Part shown: positions 9,909-19,152 of the stretch, piece after piece
Position numbering within the stretch: the first letter of the stretch is position 1
Layout of the letters: each line of letters starts with the position of its first letter
NCBI GenBank assembly: GCA_950295325.1
Contig: OX485805.1
Coordinates: 48,136,758-48,200,757 of the forward strand
Origin: Polytrichum commune
Lineage: Eukaryota; Streptophyta; Polytrichopsida; Polytrichales; Polytrichaceae
Direction of reading: 5' to 3'
Length of the DNA: 64,000 nt
Program-made: the position numbers and the translations under genes
The notes under the pieces: model-generated
The model's input: the letters and a program-made list of their open reading frames with translations, nothing else
The model's database searches: none
Told to the model about the DNA's origin: nothing

Positions 9909-12159
9909 GGGCCACATACTGCCATCTGATGTCCTCCCAAGGATTCAAAGTTGAGGATGCTTCAACCAACACTTTGTGCAATTTAGCCTATTAATGGAGT
10001 CCACATGGATTAGCAGTGTCCGTGATTTCCTTCGCAATTTGGCTCAAACATAATAGATACCCAAAAAATTTACAAATTGCACATCATATAAGTACATTAC
10101 AAGTTTTAAAAGTCACTTACCTCTACTTCCTAATCCCGCCCTAGACCCACACTTCTTCCAGTACAAACGGCTCCCAAAATCATCCCAACACTGAACGAAA
10201 ACGAACCCCATTTCTTCCCTATAGCACCCTCACCTTTCACCCAAATCGTTCACACTAAAAACACTTCACCCAAAAAAATTAAAAACTGAGCACTTATTGC
10301 CTTTTAAGTGTGGAATCTTGATAATAATGTACAAGTAACCCACCTCTCACTACATTCCAACATTTGTCCAAATGCAAAACCACTATCGCACAAACCCAAC
10401 ACCGTCGTTGGTTATAGCACCCAATGCCTTGAGGCTTTGTTTACAACAAAATTAAAGAATCTTGAGACCAAGTCTTTGTTCATAACTAAGACAGTGAGGG
10501 ATTCGGATCCCACAAATTTGAAAGTCTTTCTAATCTTTTCATGTGCAATGAAACCAAGTCCATGAAGGTCAGCCACACTTGAAAGGTCAAGTTTAGATCA
10601 CCGAGTGTCCTACTCATGAGAAAAGATCCAATGCAGATTCGCTCTTCTTGGATACTTGATAGAATTAATACATCATTGGAAAGAGGATGTTGCAATCACA
10701 AGGTAAAAACAAGTATTCAATTCATGATGTTTCAGTGATCTTCTGAAAGACACGAATCTCCCACAGATTTCAAACACATCTTTCAGTGGAATGTTACCCA
10801 AAACCAACTTCTATGTACCAGTGATACATTTGAGGGCTACCATACACGACTGGCACAAACCTAATGTTGATTTCAAGTATGCCTACCCAACAGCACATAA
10901 ATACCGGTGACGAACATATAGCAGCAGTCTAAATTTGACATGTAAATCAATGGCAGATCAGTGACAAACAAAAAATGAACAATTTTGAATTTGAATCTGA
11001 AGCAAAATTGTGCAAATTATCTTCGCCTTTTCTTTGAGTGGATCGATAGGCCAGAGATGAGGAAGACTTTCAAACAACAAATTCGATCTAGCTTATGCGA
11101 AGGTGATAAAACCCATTCCCAGAACACCCTCAAGATCACTCCCACATCTCACTTCACCTTAAATAAGTCAACTGAAATAAGATCCTGGGATTTCATGTTG
11201 AAAGGAAAAGCAGGGAACTATCACGAATGGGATGGAAAATGGATCCGTCAAAGACAGAAAGTTTTGAATCATCTGCTTCAATCACAGGAACGCAATAGGA
11301 TTCCTGCACTTTCGTCGGTCTACACCGTAAGATTAAAATAAAGCAACATGTTTCTAATAACTGGACATACCATGATTTCGAATTCAAGTAGTATACAAAC
11401 TCCCTGCAGACAAGAGACATAGAATAAGGAATTCCAAGGTAAACCCATGCAGAAGATATTCAACATAAGTTTGCGCATACATGCACACCATGCACAAAAG
11501 GTACCGACATGGAGAAATAGTCACCAATTGCATAAGTCGTTGACTTTTCTGAGAGAAATTGGGCTCAAATACCGCACATAAACAGATTTGGCTGCATGAG
11601 GCCACTACAAAGAGGGCGTAAGAGACTATCATATTCACAGACCGACGACTAATACACCGAAAAACAAACAGACAGGAGAACAAAGTAGAATTGGCACCAC
11701 CAGCAAGAATAATATCCAACCAACCAAAACCCACGCCGCTGGATATGTACAAGAAAGAGGCTGGATCCATCCATTCAGGGGCATAATAAACCAGGACACA
11801 ATACACTCTCTACTTGGATGTATTGAACATTTGTAACCACAGATCATTGACCGACCTAAAATCATCAACATACAGAAATTCATCATTTTTGGCAGAGTGT
11901 CAATATGCACTAATCTCCCTTCTTCTCTCGGCATACCCAATCACCACCTTCAGTTTCAAAAAGAGCGTGAGCCCAACAAAACCCGTATGTGCACCCATCC
12001 ATCCTCCTCCCCCACCCCACACAAGGCCGCCAGAACGCCACGCCAAAATTTGGTTCCTCCTCATTTGCTCGAACAATAGCATGGAAAATTAGGTATCCAA
12101 ACATGATGATCTAATGAAGGCTCCTCCACACAGTAAATTTCTTCCTCAAGCAAACACCC
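9909..12159. other. Intergenic and 3' flank of p23 gene 2, no gene recognised
   Basis: The part nearest 12159 (about 11,640-12,159) is somewhat richer in GC and is likely the 3' UTR of the minus-strand p23. A 140-codon minus-strand frame at 11384-11806 has no recognisable domain and irregular composition. The rest holds no repeat ends or RNA genes that I could see. Confidence 0.45.
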
Positions 12160-12825
12160 TTACACCTTGGCCGCCGCAGAGGTCTCACTCTCCTGCGCTC
12201 CTTCTTCCGTCGTCTTTTCGACGTCTACGTTTGTCGGTTCACTCTCTAAAGCTGCCTCACTCTCCCCTGACTCCATAGCCTTCAGCTCGGGCAAGTCTTC
12301 CTCATCCTCCTCATCATCCTCCATATTGCCAAAATCCATTCCTCCCATTCCTCCCATACCACCCATCATACTTTCCATGCCACCCATACCACCCATACCT
12401 CCCATGCCACCCATCATACTTTCCATGCCACCCATGCCTCCCATGCCGCCTAAGTCAAAGTTATCCATCTTGGGGGCTTCGTCCTCCTCATCTTCGTCGA
12501 CCCACTTGTTCCAGTCGACCTTGACAAACGTCGGTGCTTTGCCTTCGGCCTTCAATAACCTCTTCCACCACTCCTTCTCAGCTTTCTCTAGCACCACCGC
12601 TGTGTGGCGCAGCCCCTTGTTCACATGACTATTGTCCACATCGATCGCACCGAACAGCTCCAGATCGGTCTCGAACTTCGTGTCGGTCGCCCCCACGGTG
12701 GCGGAGAATGTGAACCGGCCATCTGGCTCCAACTTCACCTGCGGGTTCTTGGCATCCGGTAGCTCGACTGTGATGAACACCTTGTCGGTGCGCTGTGCCC
12801 ACAGTATCTCCGGATGCCTGCTCAT
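12160..12825 (-). CDS. HSP90 co-chaperone p23 with Gly-Met repeat tail, intronless
   Basis: 221 aa, ATG at 12825-12823. The CS domain starts MSRHPEILWAQRTDKVFITV, followed by LPDAKNPQVKLEPDGRFTFS; conserved EKEWWKRLLKAEGKAP and VKVDWNKWVDEDEEDEAP follow at about residues 87-120. Residues ~128-168 are GGM repeats with two MESMMGGM blocks, then an acidic segment (DDEEDEEDLPEL) and a Ser/Glu-rich tail ending SAAAKV. Long Gly-Met tails are known from land-plant p23. Role: stabilises ATP-bound HSP90. The coding region has no intron, although gene 1 is interrupted after its ELFDK motif; here the same place reads ELFGAIDVDNSHVNKG. Loss by retroposition, or an intron gained in gene 1, could explain this. 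The antisense frame at 12167-12628 is only a shadow. Confidence 0.95.
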   Translation of the reverse strand: MSRHPEILWAQRTDKVFITVELPDAKNPQVKLEPDGRFTFSATVGATDTKFETDLELFGAIDVDNSHVNKGLRHTAVVLEKAEKEWWKRLLKAEGKAPTFVKVDWNKWVDEDEEDEAPKMDNFDLGGMGGMGGMESMMGGMGGMGGMGGMESMMGGMGGMGGMDFGNMEDDEEDEEDLPELKAMESGESEAALESEPTNVDVEKTTEEGAQESETSAAAKV

Positions 12826-13139
12826 CCTGTTCTGTTCTTATTCCCTGTCCTTAACCCTGAAACGTAACCAAACAGATCAAAAACTGCACGGCTGAGTACG
12901 CCGTAAATCTGTGAAAGGGCAAAAACGAGTGCGGGATGCGTGGGGGCGATCGGTCGAAAAGCAAGGCCAAACGAAGAGGAGCGTGCGGCAGCGGAACAGG
13001 CAAGGGTTTACAGTGGAAGCTGTCTGGCGATGGCGTTGGTGAAGAGGGTTTGCTGAAACCCTAATGGGGGCTGCGAGAGACCCTGGTGGAACTCTCTAGA
13101 ACTTCGCAGATGGAAGAAGGAAGGCCTGCCTTCCCAACC

Positions 13140-13151
13140 GAAGATTCCAGA
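13140..13151 (-). promoter_or_regulatory. Possible heat-shock element near p23 gene 2
   Basis: GAAGATTCCAGA has the alternating nGAAnnTTCnnGA pattern expected of a binding site for heat-shock factors, about 315 bp upstream of the start codon. A looser run (CTAGAACTTCGCAGATGGAA) lies nearby at 13097-13116. Heat-shock control would suit an HSP90 co-chaperone. The site may lie downstream of the TATA-like sequence, so its role is uncertain. Confidence 0.35.
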
Positions 13152-13227
13152 CCGCCCCTCGCCCAGGTCTCCAAACGACGTCCCAAGGGACGGCTTTCGT
13201 AGTGACACTTGGAGGCTCTCAAAGGGG

Positions 13228-13246
13228 TTTTAAAAGGCTTTTAAAG
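13228..13246 (-). promoter_or_regulatory. TATA-like A/T block upstream of p23 gene 2
   Basis: TTTTAAAA and TTTAAAAG occur side by side about 400 bp before the start codon, at the point where GC-rich promoter-type sequence changes to AT-rich repeat sequence. This is the best TATA candidate on the minus strand; the transcript would then have a ~380-nt leader. Confidence 0.35.
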
Positions 13247-13251
13247 AACCA

Positions 13252-13366
13252 CACTAAATTCTCCATTTAGTGTGTCGTATGCTATTGGTGACACTACACG
13301 GGCGCTTTACAATTAGTATTAAGCAAGACAAATAGAATCGGTAACACTAAATACACTATTTAGTGT
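13252..13366. repeat. Partial copy of repeat 'T' in the p23 gene 2 promoter region
   Basis: It shares GGTGACACTA, TTAGTATTAAGCAAGAC and GGTAACACTAAAT with the copies at 7327 and 48137. Both ends are small palindromes made of ACACTAAAT and ATTTAGTGT (13251-13276 and about 13339-13362). The sequence directly abuts the TATA-like block of p23 gene 2, so an old insertion forms the outer promoter boundary. Confidence 0.6.
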
Positions 13367-13789
13367 ACTACCCTAGCAAGTGATCCTAGTTCGTCAACAA
13401 TTGGTTTTTTGAAACAAAATTTTTTTGATAAAATGACAAAAATTGGAGTCGTGTTGATGAATATTTGGAAAATTAAATTCTGATCCGGAAGCAACAAATT
13501 GAATGAAAATCAAGCTTTCTCCATCGTTTTAACACGATACACTCACACTTCATTAACACCTTTCATTACAAATTGATACGAAATTCTTCATTTGGAATAA
13601 TAAACTTTATGAAGGAATTTCATCCAAATTTAGATACATATACATATACATATGTGCATGTGTGTGAGAAAGAGAGATTGCATTGATGAACTAGCCTCCG
13701 ATGACAGTTGCTTCATCTTGACAATTTAATTTTTAATTTTTTTATCTCTTTATTTTGCTAAGTATCTCTATTGTTGTGGTGACTCTTTC

Positions 13790-14016
13790 AATGGGATGAG
13801 TTTGAGTGGACTGCGGTTTTCCAAGGTTTTGTTTTGTGGAAGTTGGCACTGGGGTCCAATGATAACGGCCCCTCGCCCATGTGCCCAAACAAGGTCCCGA
13901 GGTCTAGGTCTTCCACCTAGGAACTAAACGCCCCCAAGTATTTTACTCTTTCCATTTTCTTCACTTCAATTATATTTTGGAGTAATCCTTCATGAGTAAA
14001 GAACATTCAATGTGTT
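13790..14016 (+). repeat. Tandem duplication, left copy (empty site)
   Basis: This segment is repeated at 14040-14105 plus 14435-14600. Shared strings include TAACGGC, CCTCGCCCATGTG, TCCAAA and AGGAACTAAAC. The right copy is split by the LINE 3' fragment at 14117-14434, so this left copy represents the sequence without the insertion. Confidence 0.7.
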
Positions 14017-14116
14017 CATAGCAATATCTACATGATGTTGTGATTGAGATGGGACGCGTTTAAGTGGACTATGAGTTCCTAGGGTTGTATTAAGTGAAAG
14101 TTGACATTGGAGTTCA

Positions 14117-14434
14117 GAAGAAGAAGAAAAAGAAGAACTCCGGTCCCGCCTAGGGGGGCCGGAGTGAATAAAGTGTTTGTTCGTAGGACATCCATGGCCA
14201 TACCTCACGGTAGTGGCTTTGGATGAAATACTACTTCACCCCTTTCAGGGAGTAGACACTATGTTAGTAACTAGGGGTTTTACTGGTTAACCGTGGGGGG
14301 GTTCATAACTTTTGTTTGATTATAATTTTGTGAGTCTTGTTACTTTGTTTGAGACGAGAAGCGTGTGTACTTGTTTGGAGTATAAGTGGTGGTTGATTGT
14401 ATAGTTGGTCGCCAAGTCATGGTTCCAAGGTTGT
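14117..14434 (-). mobile_element. Truncated nuclease-LINE 3' end with 11-bp target duplication
   Basis: On the minus strand the last ~180 bp match the 3' UTR of LINE copy 2: TAGTGTCTACTCC, then GGATGT, then ACGAAC, then TTATTCACTCCGG and GAGTTCTTCTT. The insertion is flanked by ATTGGAGTTCA at 14106-14116 and 14435-14445. The paralogous sequence at 13790-14016 shows the uninterrupted site. The 3' end is a TTC-rich run, not poly(A). A palindrome ACTCCGG...CCGGAGT lies at about 14137-14165. Confidence 0.75.
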
Positions 14435-14884
14435 ATTGGAGTTCAATTATAACGGCTCCTCGCCCATGTGTCCAAATGAGGTCCCGTGGTCTAGATCTTG
14501 CACTTAGGAACTAAACTCCCCCCATTTTTTTACTCTTCCCAAATCTTTACTTTAAACCATAGTTTGGAGTGTTTGTTCGTAAGTAAGGAATGTTAATTTT
14601 TGTGATACCTTCACTTTTTTTACACCTTCATTATTTTGTTATTGCTATTGTTATTATTAGTAGTAGTATCATCATCATACAAAACTAAAGTTCGTGCAAC
14701 ATATAGGTATAAACCATGGTTGGTTTGGTGTACATGTGAATGCATGGTTTGATATAGCAAGTTTTAAACCGTCGTTGTTTTTGCATTAAAGTTATTCGTA
14801 AAAAGGATGAAACCATGAGTTCATGAGAATTGACACATATTCACCCAATTTTCTTAATGGTTGAATTATCATCCACAAGGAGTG

Positions 14885-15260
14885 GTGTCGGGCACTCTGG
14901 ACTAAATCACATTTGTGTTCGGTTGGGCCCCGCCCCTCCCACACCTCCTTCACTGCCCGATCTTCCTGCCCGCTCCTATGCGGGAACTCTTCCTCGATGG
15001 GAACCGATGTGACAATACCCAGTTAAAATTACAGATATTCAACTTGACATCACTTTCATTATTCCCAAGTTAATTGATGAAGTTAATCACTTGCCAAAAG
15101 GAGCTTGATGGCTTCAGTCACCGGGTATTGTCACATTGATTCCCAAGGGGGAAGAGTTCCCACACAGGTGCATGCAGGAAGGCCATGTAGTGAAGGAGGC
15201 ATGGGAGAGGTGGGGCCCAGTTGAACATATATGTGATTTAGCCCAGGATGTGTCGGGCTA
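14885..15260. repeat. Foldback element with ~140-bp arms
   Basis: The arm 14885-15022 is repeated in reverse orientation at 15120-15260 with roughly 80% identity judged by eye; matching strings are CTAAATCACAT, TGGGCCCC, CCTCCTTCACT, GGGAACTCTTCC and TGTGACAATACCC. The spacer is about 97 bp. No clear target duplication was found. It could be an old MITE or an inverted duplication. Confidence 0.7.
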
Positions 15261-15489
15261 CCCATTAGAAACCGGCCAATCCATGTTTTAGGATAGTGGG
15301 CCCCATGAGCATACCCTTTTTAGATCCTTAAATCCTCTCAAGTTCAAGAGGTGGAAAGAGGAGGTCCCAAATTTTGCACCAACTTTCAAAAGAGGCTCCG
15401 AAACACAATGAGCTAGCGAGCTCTTAATAGAAAGTTTTCTCAAAGAAATATCAAACCCATGATTTCGCCCCTCTTTGAGGGACTTTATG

Positions 15490-15726
15490 GATAACTCTAT
15501 TGTATGAGATTTGGTAGGTATGTCAAAGTGAGAGAATCTTTGTGTACTCGATTTATTATTGTGTCGCACCATTCTAAAATCGCATGGATACACATGTATG
15601 AAGGTTTGTGCATGGTATTCATACAAACCCAAATGGTGCTCAAAACGAACAATAACTTTGAATACTTGTACCCTAATGGTATCAAAGAATGTGAAATCCT
15701 TCTTATAGATACCCAAGTGGAATAAT
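15490..15726 (-). repeat. Repeat 'R', copy 1 (cut by an L1 fragment)
   Basis: On the minus strand it reads like 63361-63600 and 38380-38600, sharing GGGTATCTATAA, GGATTTCACATT, TACCATGCA, CTTCA and GATTCTCTCA...TTGACATACC. It ends exactly where the L1 fragment begins (15727). Confidence 0.6.
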
Positions 15727-16510
15727 GTTTGTTTTTGGTACAAATTGAAAGAATCAATTGCAAGAAGGAACCAAAATACAACCACCACATGGAACCAATG
15801 CAATCCGAGGGGAAATCAATAAATAATGCCCATGTGAGGTCTAACCTTCCAAGTGATGACTAAGTTACTCCGGTTACAATGAGACATTGAGACCTTTGAC
15901 CCCCCAAGTCGAATCGAATTCGTTAAGAACATCTTGGTAAGCGATGCCCGGGGCCTTTTCTAAATATGAGAGAGTTTGTTTTCACTCAATCCTACCATAA
16001 TCTTGTAAGGCGTCCCAAACGACTTTACGTGTTTTCTCAATGGGCCATTGCAGAGTGTGAAACACCAAATCATTCCCTTGGCGCTGAATAATCCGCAGAA
16101 GACCACTCCCCAAGAAAAACCAGATGTAGTTGAACCATTTCAGCGTCTTGCACAAAGGTTGATAAAAAAAGGCATTGCATCATGAAGAAATATTTCCATG
16201 GGCCAAGATTCTCTCTTTTGGCAAGGAGTTGGCACATGATATTAGCAACATATTGCCACCCTTGTTGAGCAACAAGACAACTGAAGAACCTATGTTCCAC
16301 CGATTCCACCGACTGTGGGCCACAATGGGGGCAACTTTTGTCAATCTCTGTTGAATTTTTCCCACGCCACTCATTAACTGCCATAACCTAATGAACGACT
16401 GACCAAAGAAAAATAACCTCTTTTTGTGCCTTAGCTTTGTGCCAGAAAATATTCCATTTAGGGGAAGTGGAAGTGGGGATTTCATTCCACCACTTACGTG
16501 GAATCGATTT
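15727..16510 (-). mobile_element. L1-type LINE, 5'-truncated, minus strand
   Basis: The minus-strand translation reads WWNEIP, then KWNIFWHKAKAQKEVIFLW, then MAVNEWRGK, then CPHCG...ESVEHRFFSCLVAQQGW at about 16400-16240. This is the zinc-binding region after the RT domain in plant L1 elements (C-x2-C...H...C). Further in, NDLVFHTLQWPIEKT and VLNEFDSTWGVKG can be read with frame changes. The 3' end is the sequence ending in TTTGTACC-AAAAAC. CCCAAGTGGAATAAT (15712-15726) and CCCAAGTGTAATAAT (16511-16525) are a likely 15-bp target duplication. The same 3' end occurs at 38643-38869. It encodes no intact protein. Confidence 0.75.
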
Positions 16511-16525
16511 CCCAAGTGTAATAAT

Positions 16526-17693
16526 TAAAAAATGTTACAATTTCAATATTGGCATAAATGCCGGGTTTGCATGAAATGAGCATGAAAGTAGAGCCTTTCC
16601 GCCCACATGTCGAGGCCCCCTTTCGGAGGTGGGGTCATGCCGCACATAAGGTTACCAACATGTACATAGTGAGGGTTTAACTTTTCTAACCATACCATCA
16701 TCAAGGATCCAAGGATTGAACACGTTTCTCATAAGATCTTTCATGCACCTTTAGGGGTTGTTTACATCACGGACCATGAAGATGCCCCATGTCAAAGGGC
16801 ATTTTACCATGGTCACATTTCCATGTTCCAATTTCTAAAAAAACTCATTCCAAAAGCCTTTGGGCCCCTAACTAGGTGTAAATCGAAAGTGGACCAAGAG
16901 AAGTGACCATGCACCAAAATGTGGATGTGTTGATCTTTTTTAATGTATGTCCAAAAAGGACAATTTTGGGATATTTCTTCATGTTTGACCTTCTCCCCTT
17001 CTTCTTTCCTTCTTTCCAACAAAATAATTTAAAATTTAAATTTAAAAAACCATGATAAAAATATTAAAACGGCATTTATATGCAAAGGGTCCCCTAACAT
17101 TTGCAGCAAGAAAACTCAAGCCCCAACCAACCAAACATCCATCTCATACTCTCAATTAGCAAATATGGAGTTGTATGAAGAGAGATGAGGAGGTTGGGCG
17201 GAAGGGGGGGGGGGGAGGTACAAGATAAATTGAGAGTCTACCATAAGAGAAGGAAGCAAATAAAGAGGAAACAAAGAAGGCAAGATGTAACCAAGTAGAC
17301 GTCAACCCCAATGCCTAACACCTTTTATCTAAACGCGAATAGCATGATTTTAAAGAAGAAACGGTGTTATGATTTAGGTATAATGAACTTGAATCATATT
17401 CTCGAGGTTTGGTACCTCTATATGTGGCATGGCCCTAAAAGGTGATAACATTCATAACAATCTCTAGATTTAAAAACTGTTACACAACCCATTTAAATCT
17501 ATATTGCAATCCAAATATTTGTGCGAGGCTTCTAAATACACATAACATACAGTTGGTGTGATATTTTGTAAAAAAGTGTGCATGTGTGTGTCTCGTTACT
17601 TACAGTCTAGCAACTTCTACATTATATGTATGAGCACGTGCGGGCACATATGTATATTTTATGTATAGTATTTGAGCGAACATGGCCTCTACT
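16526..17693. other. No gene recognised
   Basis: Contains a G10 homopolymer near 17207 and short chance frames. The part next to the L1 fragment could hold more distant LINE sequence on the minus strand, but I found no motif to support it. Confidence 0.4.
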
Positions 17694-17939
17694 GGGTGGG
17701 GATTCGTGGCACTCAAGTAAAATCATCCATCCAAGATATCGTGGATGAAGTGGCTCCAATAAAAAAAGCCCCCCTAGGGGGTTGAGGGCCGATTCATTCA
17801 AATGTGACGTCACTAGACTAATTCGGGGCCTTTGACTCTATTTCCGGAATCAAATTGCCCAAAAATAGCCATTTAGATGATTCCTGTGTTTTTTTCATCC
17901 GCACGGATGATTTTACTTGAGTGCCACGAATCCCTGGCC
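17694..17939. mobile_element. MULE-like MITE with ~35-bp inverted repeats
   Basis: Left end 17694-17728 and right end 17905-17939 are inverted repeats; the inner 30 bp (from GGGATTCGTGGCACTCAAGT on) are identical. GCCTCTACT occurs immediately outside both ends (17685-17693 and 17940-17948), a 9-bp target duplication as in Mutator-like elements. Length 246 bp, no coding sequence. The ends resemble those of the element at 50500-50753. Confidence 0.85.
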
Positions 17940-17972
17940 GCCTCTACTTAGCTAGTACAATGTTTACACTTA

Positions 17973-19149
17973 GGGCCGGTTTACACTACGGTGGAGAAGT
18001 CCACCGGTCATGAAAAAAAGGGTGTTTCTTAATTGTGATTGGTCGAAAATGCAACTCTTCACCGGTGGGTGTTTACACTAGGTGAAGAAAACAATGGTGG
18101 TGAACTTTTCTCATGGATGATAAAATGACATGGCCGCCTACATGGCGGCACTTTTTTAGATTAAGCTTCTCCGGAGGAGGAGTTTCTTGTCCGGCCTCAA
18201 GAGGCCGGAGAAGCCCAACTCAATAAAAAAAAAAATTTTCAAAAACAGATATGGACCGTAGATTTCACCGTAACCCCCTATTGGAATAAGAAGTCTGAAT
18301 TTTGTATCTTTCTTGCTCAACATGGGTCCAAGCAAATGACATAAAAAAAAAATAGGCTTACTCACCCGTACACGATCTTTGAACATTTTTGCATTATATG
18401 ATCCAAGAAGAAATTGTGACACATATCCACTTGGCTGGTCAAATTTCCACACCACCCTCTCCTTGCTCCCAAACAAAAAAATATGCCATCATCATAATTG
18501 AAGCATTATGGTGATACATGATGATTTTTTGTATCGCCATAGTTGAAACGATAAAATACTTCAAAACCATAAAGATCATAAGAGAGCATAAAATCTCTCT
18601 TCTTCGATTATCCATGATTGAAGATCAAAGATAAGAAGAGAGAAATTGATGAGGATGATTAAGAGGAGAACATGTCTTAAATAATACCAAAGAGTAGTGC
18701 TTTGTCCAATGTGTATGGGTTTTCCCCTCTTCATTCTTAAACACCCAAGGAGACATTTATTTCCTACATGGGCCAAACTTGACAATTGGCAATTTGGCAA
18801 TTTTCATTATCTTTTGAATAAAATTGAACATTATATTACACAATTCTTATGAACATAATTCTTGTTGAAATCTTTTGATACAATGTGAATGTAGAGAATT
18901 ATGGTTTTTTATCACAAAAAATCTTCACCATTAGGTGAACTTCTCTTCACTGGTGGACTTCTCCGGTGGACTTCTCCGCTAAACTTCTCCTCTAGGTGTT
19001 TAGACTTCAACCGGTGAAGACTCCTTATAAATTATTTTATTGCCTTTAATTCTTCTCCGGCACATCCACCATTTGCCTCATATAACCATGTCTTGGCCAA
19101 GCATTCTTGACCGACTGGAGGCCTTCTCCACCGTAGTGTAAACCGGCCC
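17973..19149. mobile_element. PIF/Harbinger element, 1.18 kb, internally deleted
   Basis: Terminal inverted repeats start GGGCCGGTTTACACTACGGT and are identical for at least 27 bp at both ends. TTA flanks both ends (17970-17972, 19150-19152), the 3-bp duplication typical of PIF/Harbinger. Subterminal regions are rich in CACCGGTG and CTTCTCCGG strings. A remnant of the transposase lies inside on the minus strand (18240-18476). The element is too short for a full two-gene Harbinger, so it is a deletion derivative. Confidence 0.88.
18240..18476 (-). pseudogene. Harbinger transposase N-terminal remnant
   Basis: The frame reads MFGSKERVVWKFDQPSGYV, later FKDRVRVSKPIFFLCHLLGP and SKKDTKFRLLIPIG. 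The pattern RVS-x-F-x-x-L-C-x-L-x-x-x-L-x-KKDT-x-FR-x-x-IP is the N-terminal part of plant PIF/HARBI1-like transposases, which precedes the DDE catalytic domain. The frame then runs into unrelated sequence and stops (the open frame ends at 18156), and no DDE residues follow, so the catalytic core is missing. Its position inside matching inverted repeats with TTA duplications supports the family. Confidence 0.75.
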
Positions 19150-19152
19150 TTA

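Noticed and set aside
11384-11806. 140-codon minus-strand frame downstream of p23 gene 2
   Set aside because: No domain, unusual Cys/Phe-rich composition, and the position fits the p23 3' flank.
12167-12628. 153-codon plus-strand frame rich in Ser, Pro, Ile and Met
   Set aside because: It is the antisense of the Gly-Met and acidic parts of p23 gene 2; composition mirrors those codons.
15288-15803. 171-codon minus-strand frame, the longest after p23
   Set aside because: It runs across repeat R and into the L1 3' end, so it is a chance frame through repeats; no domain seen.
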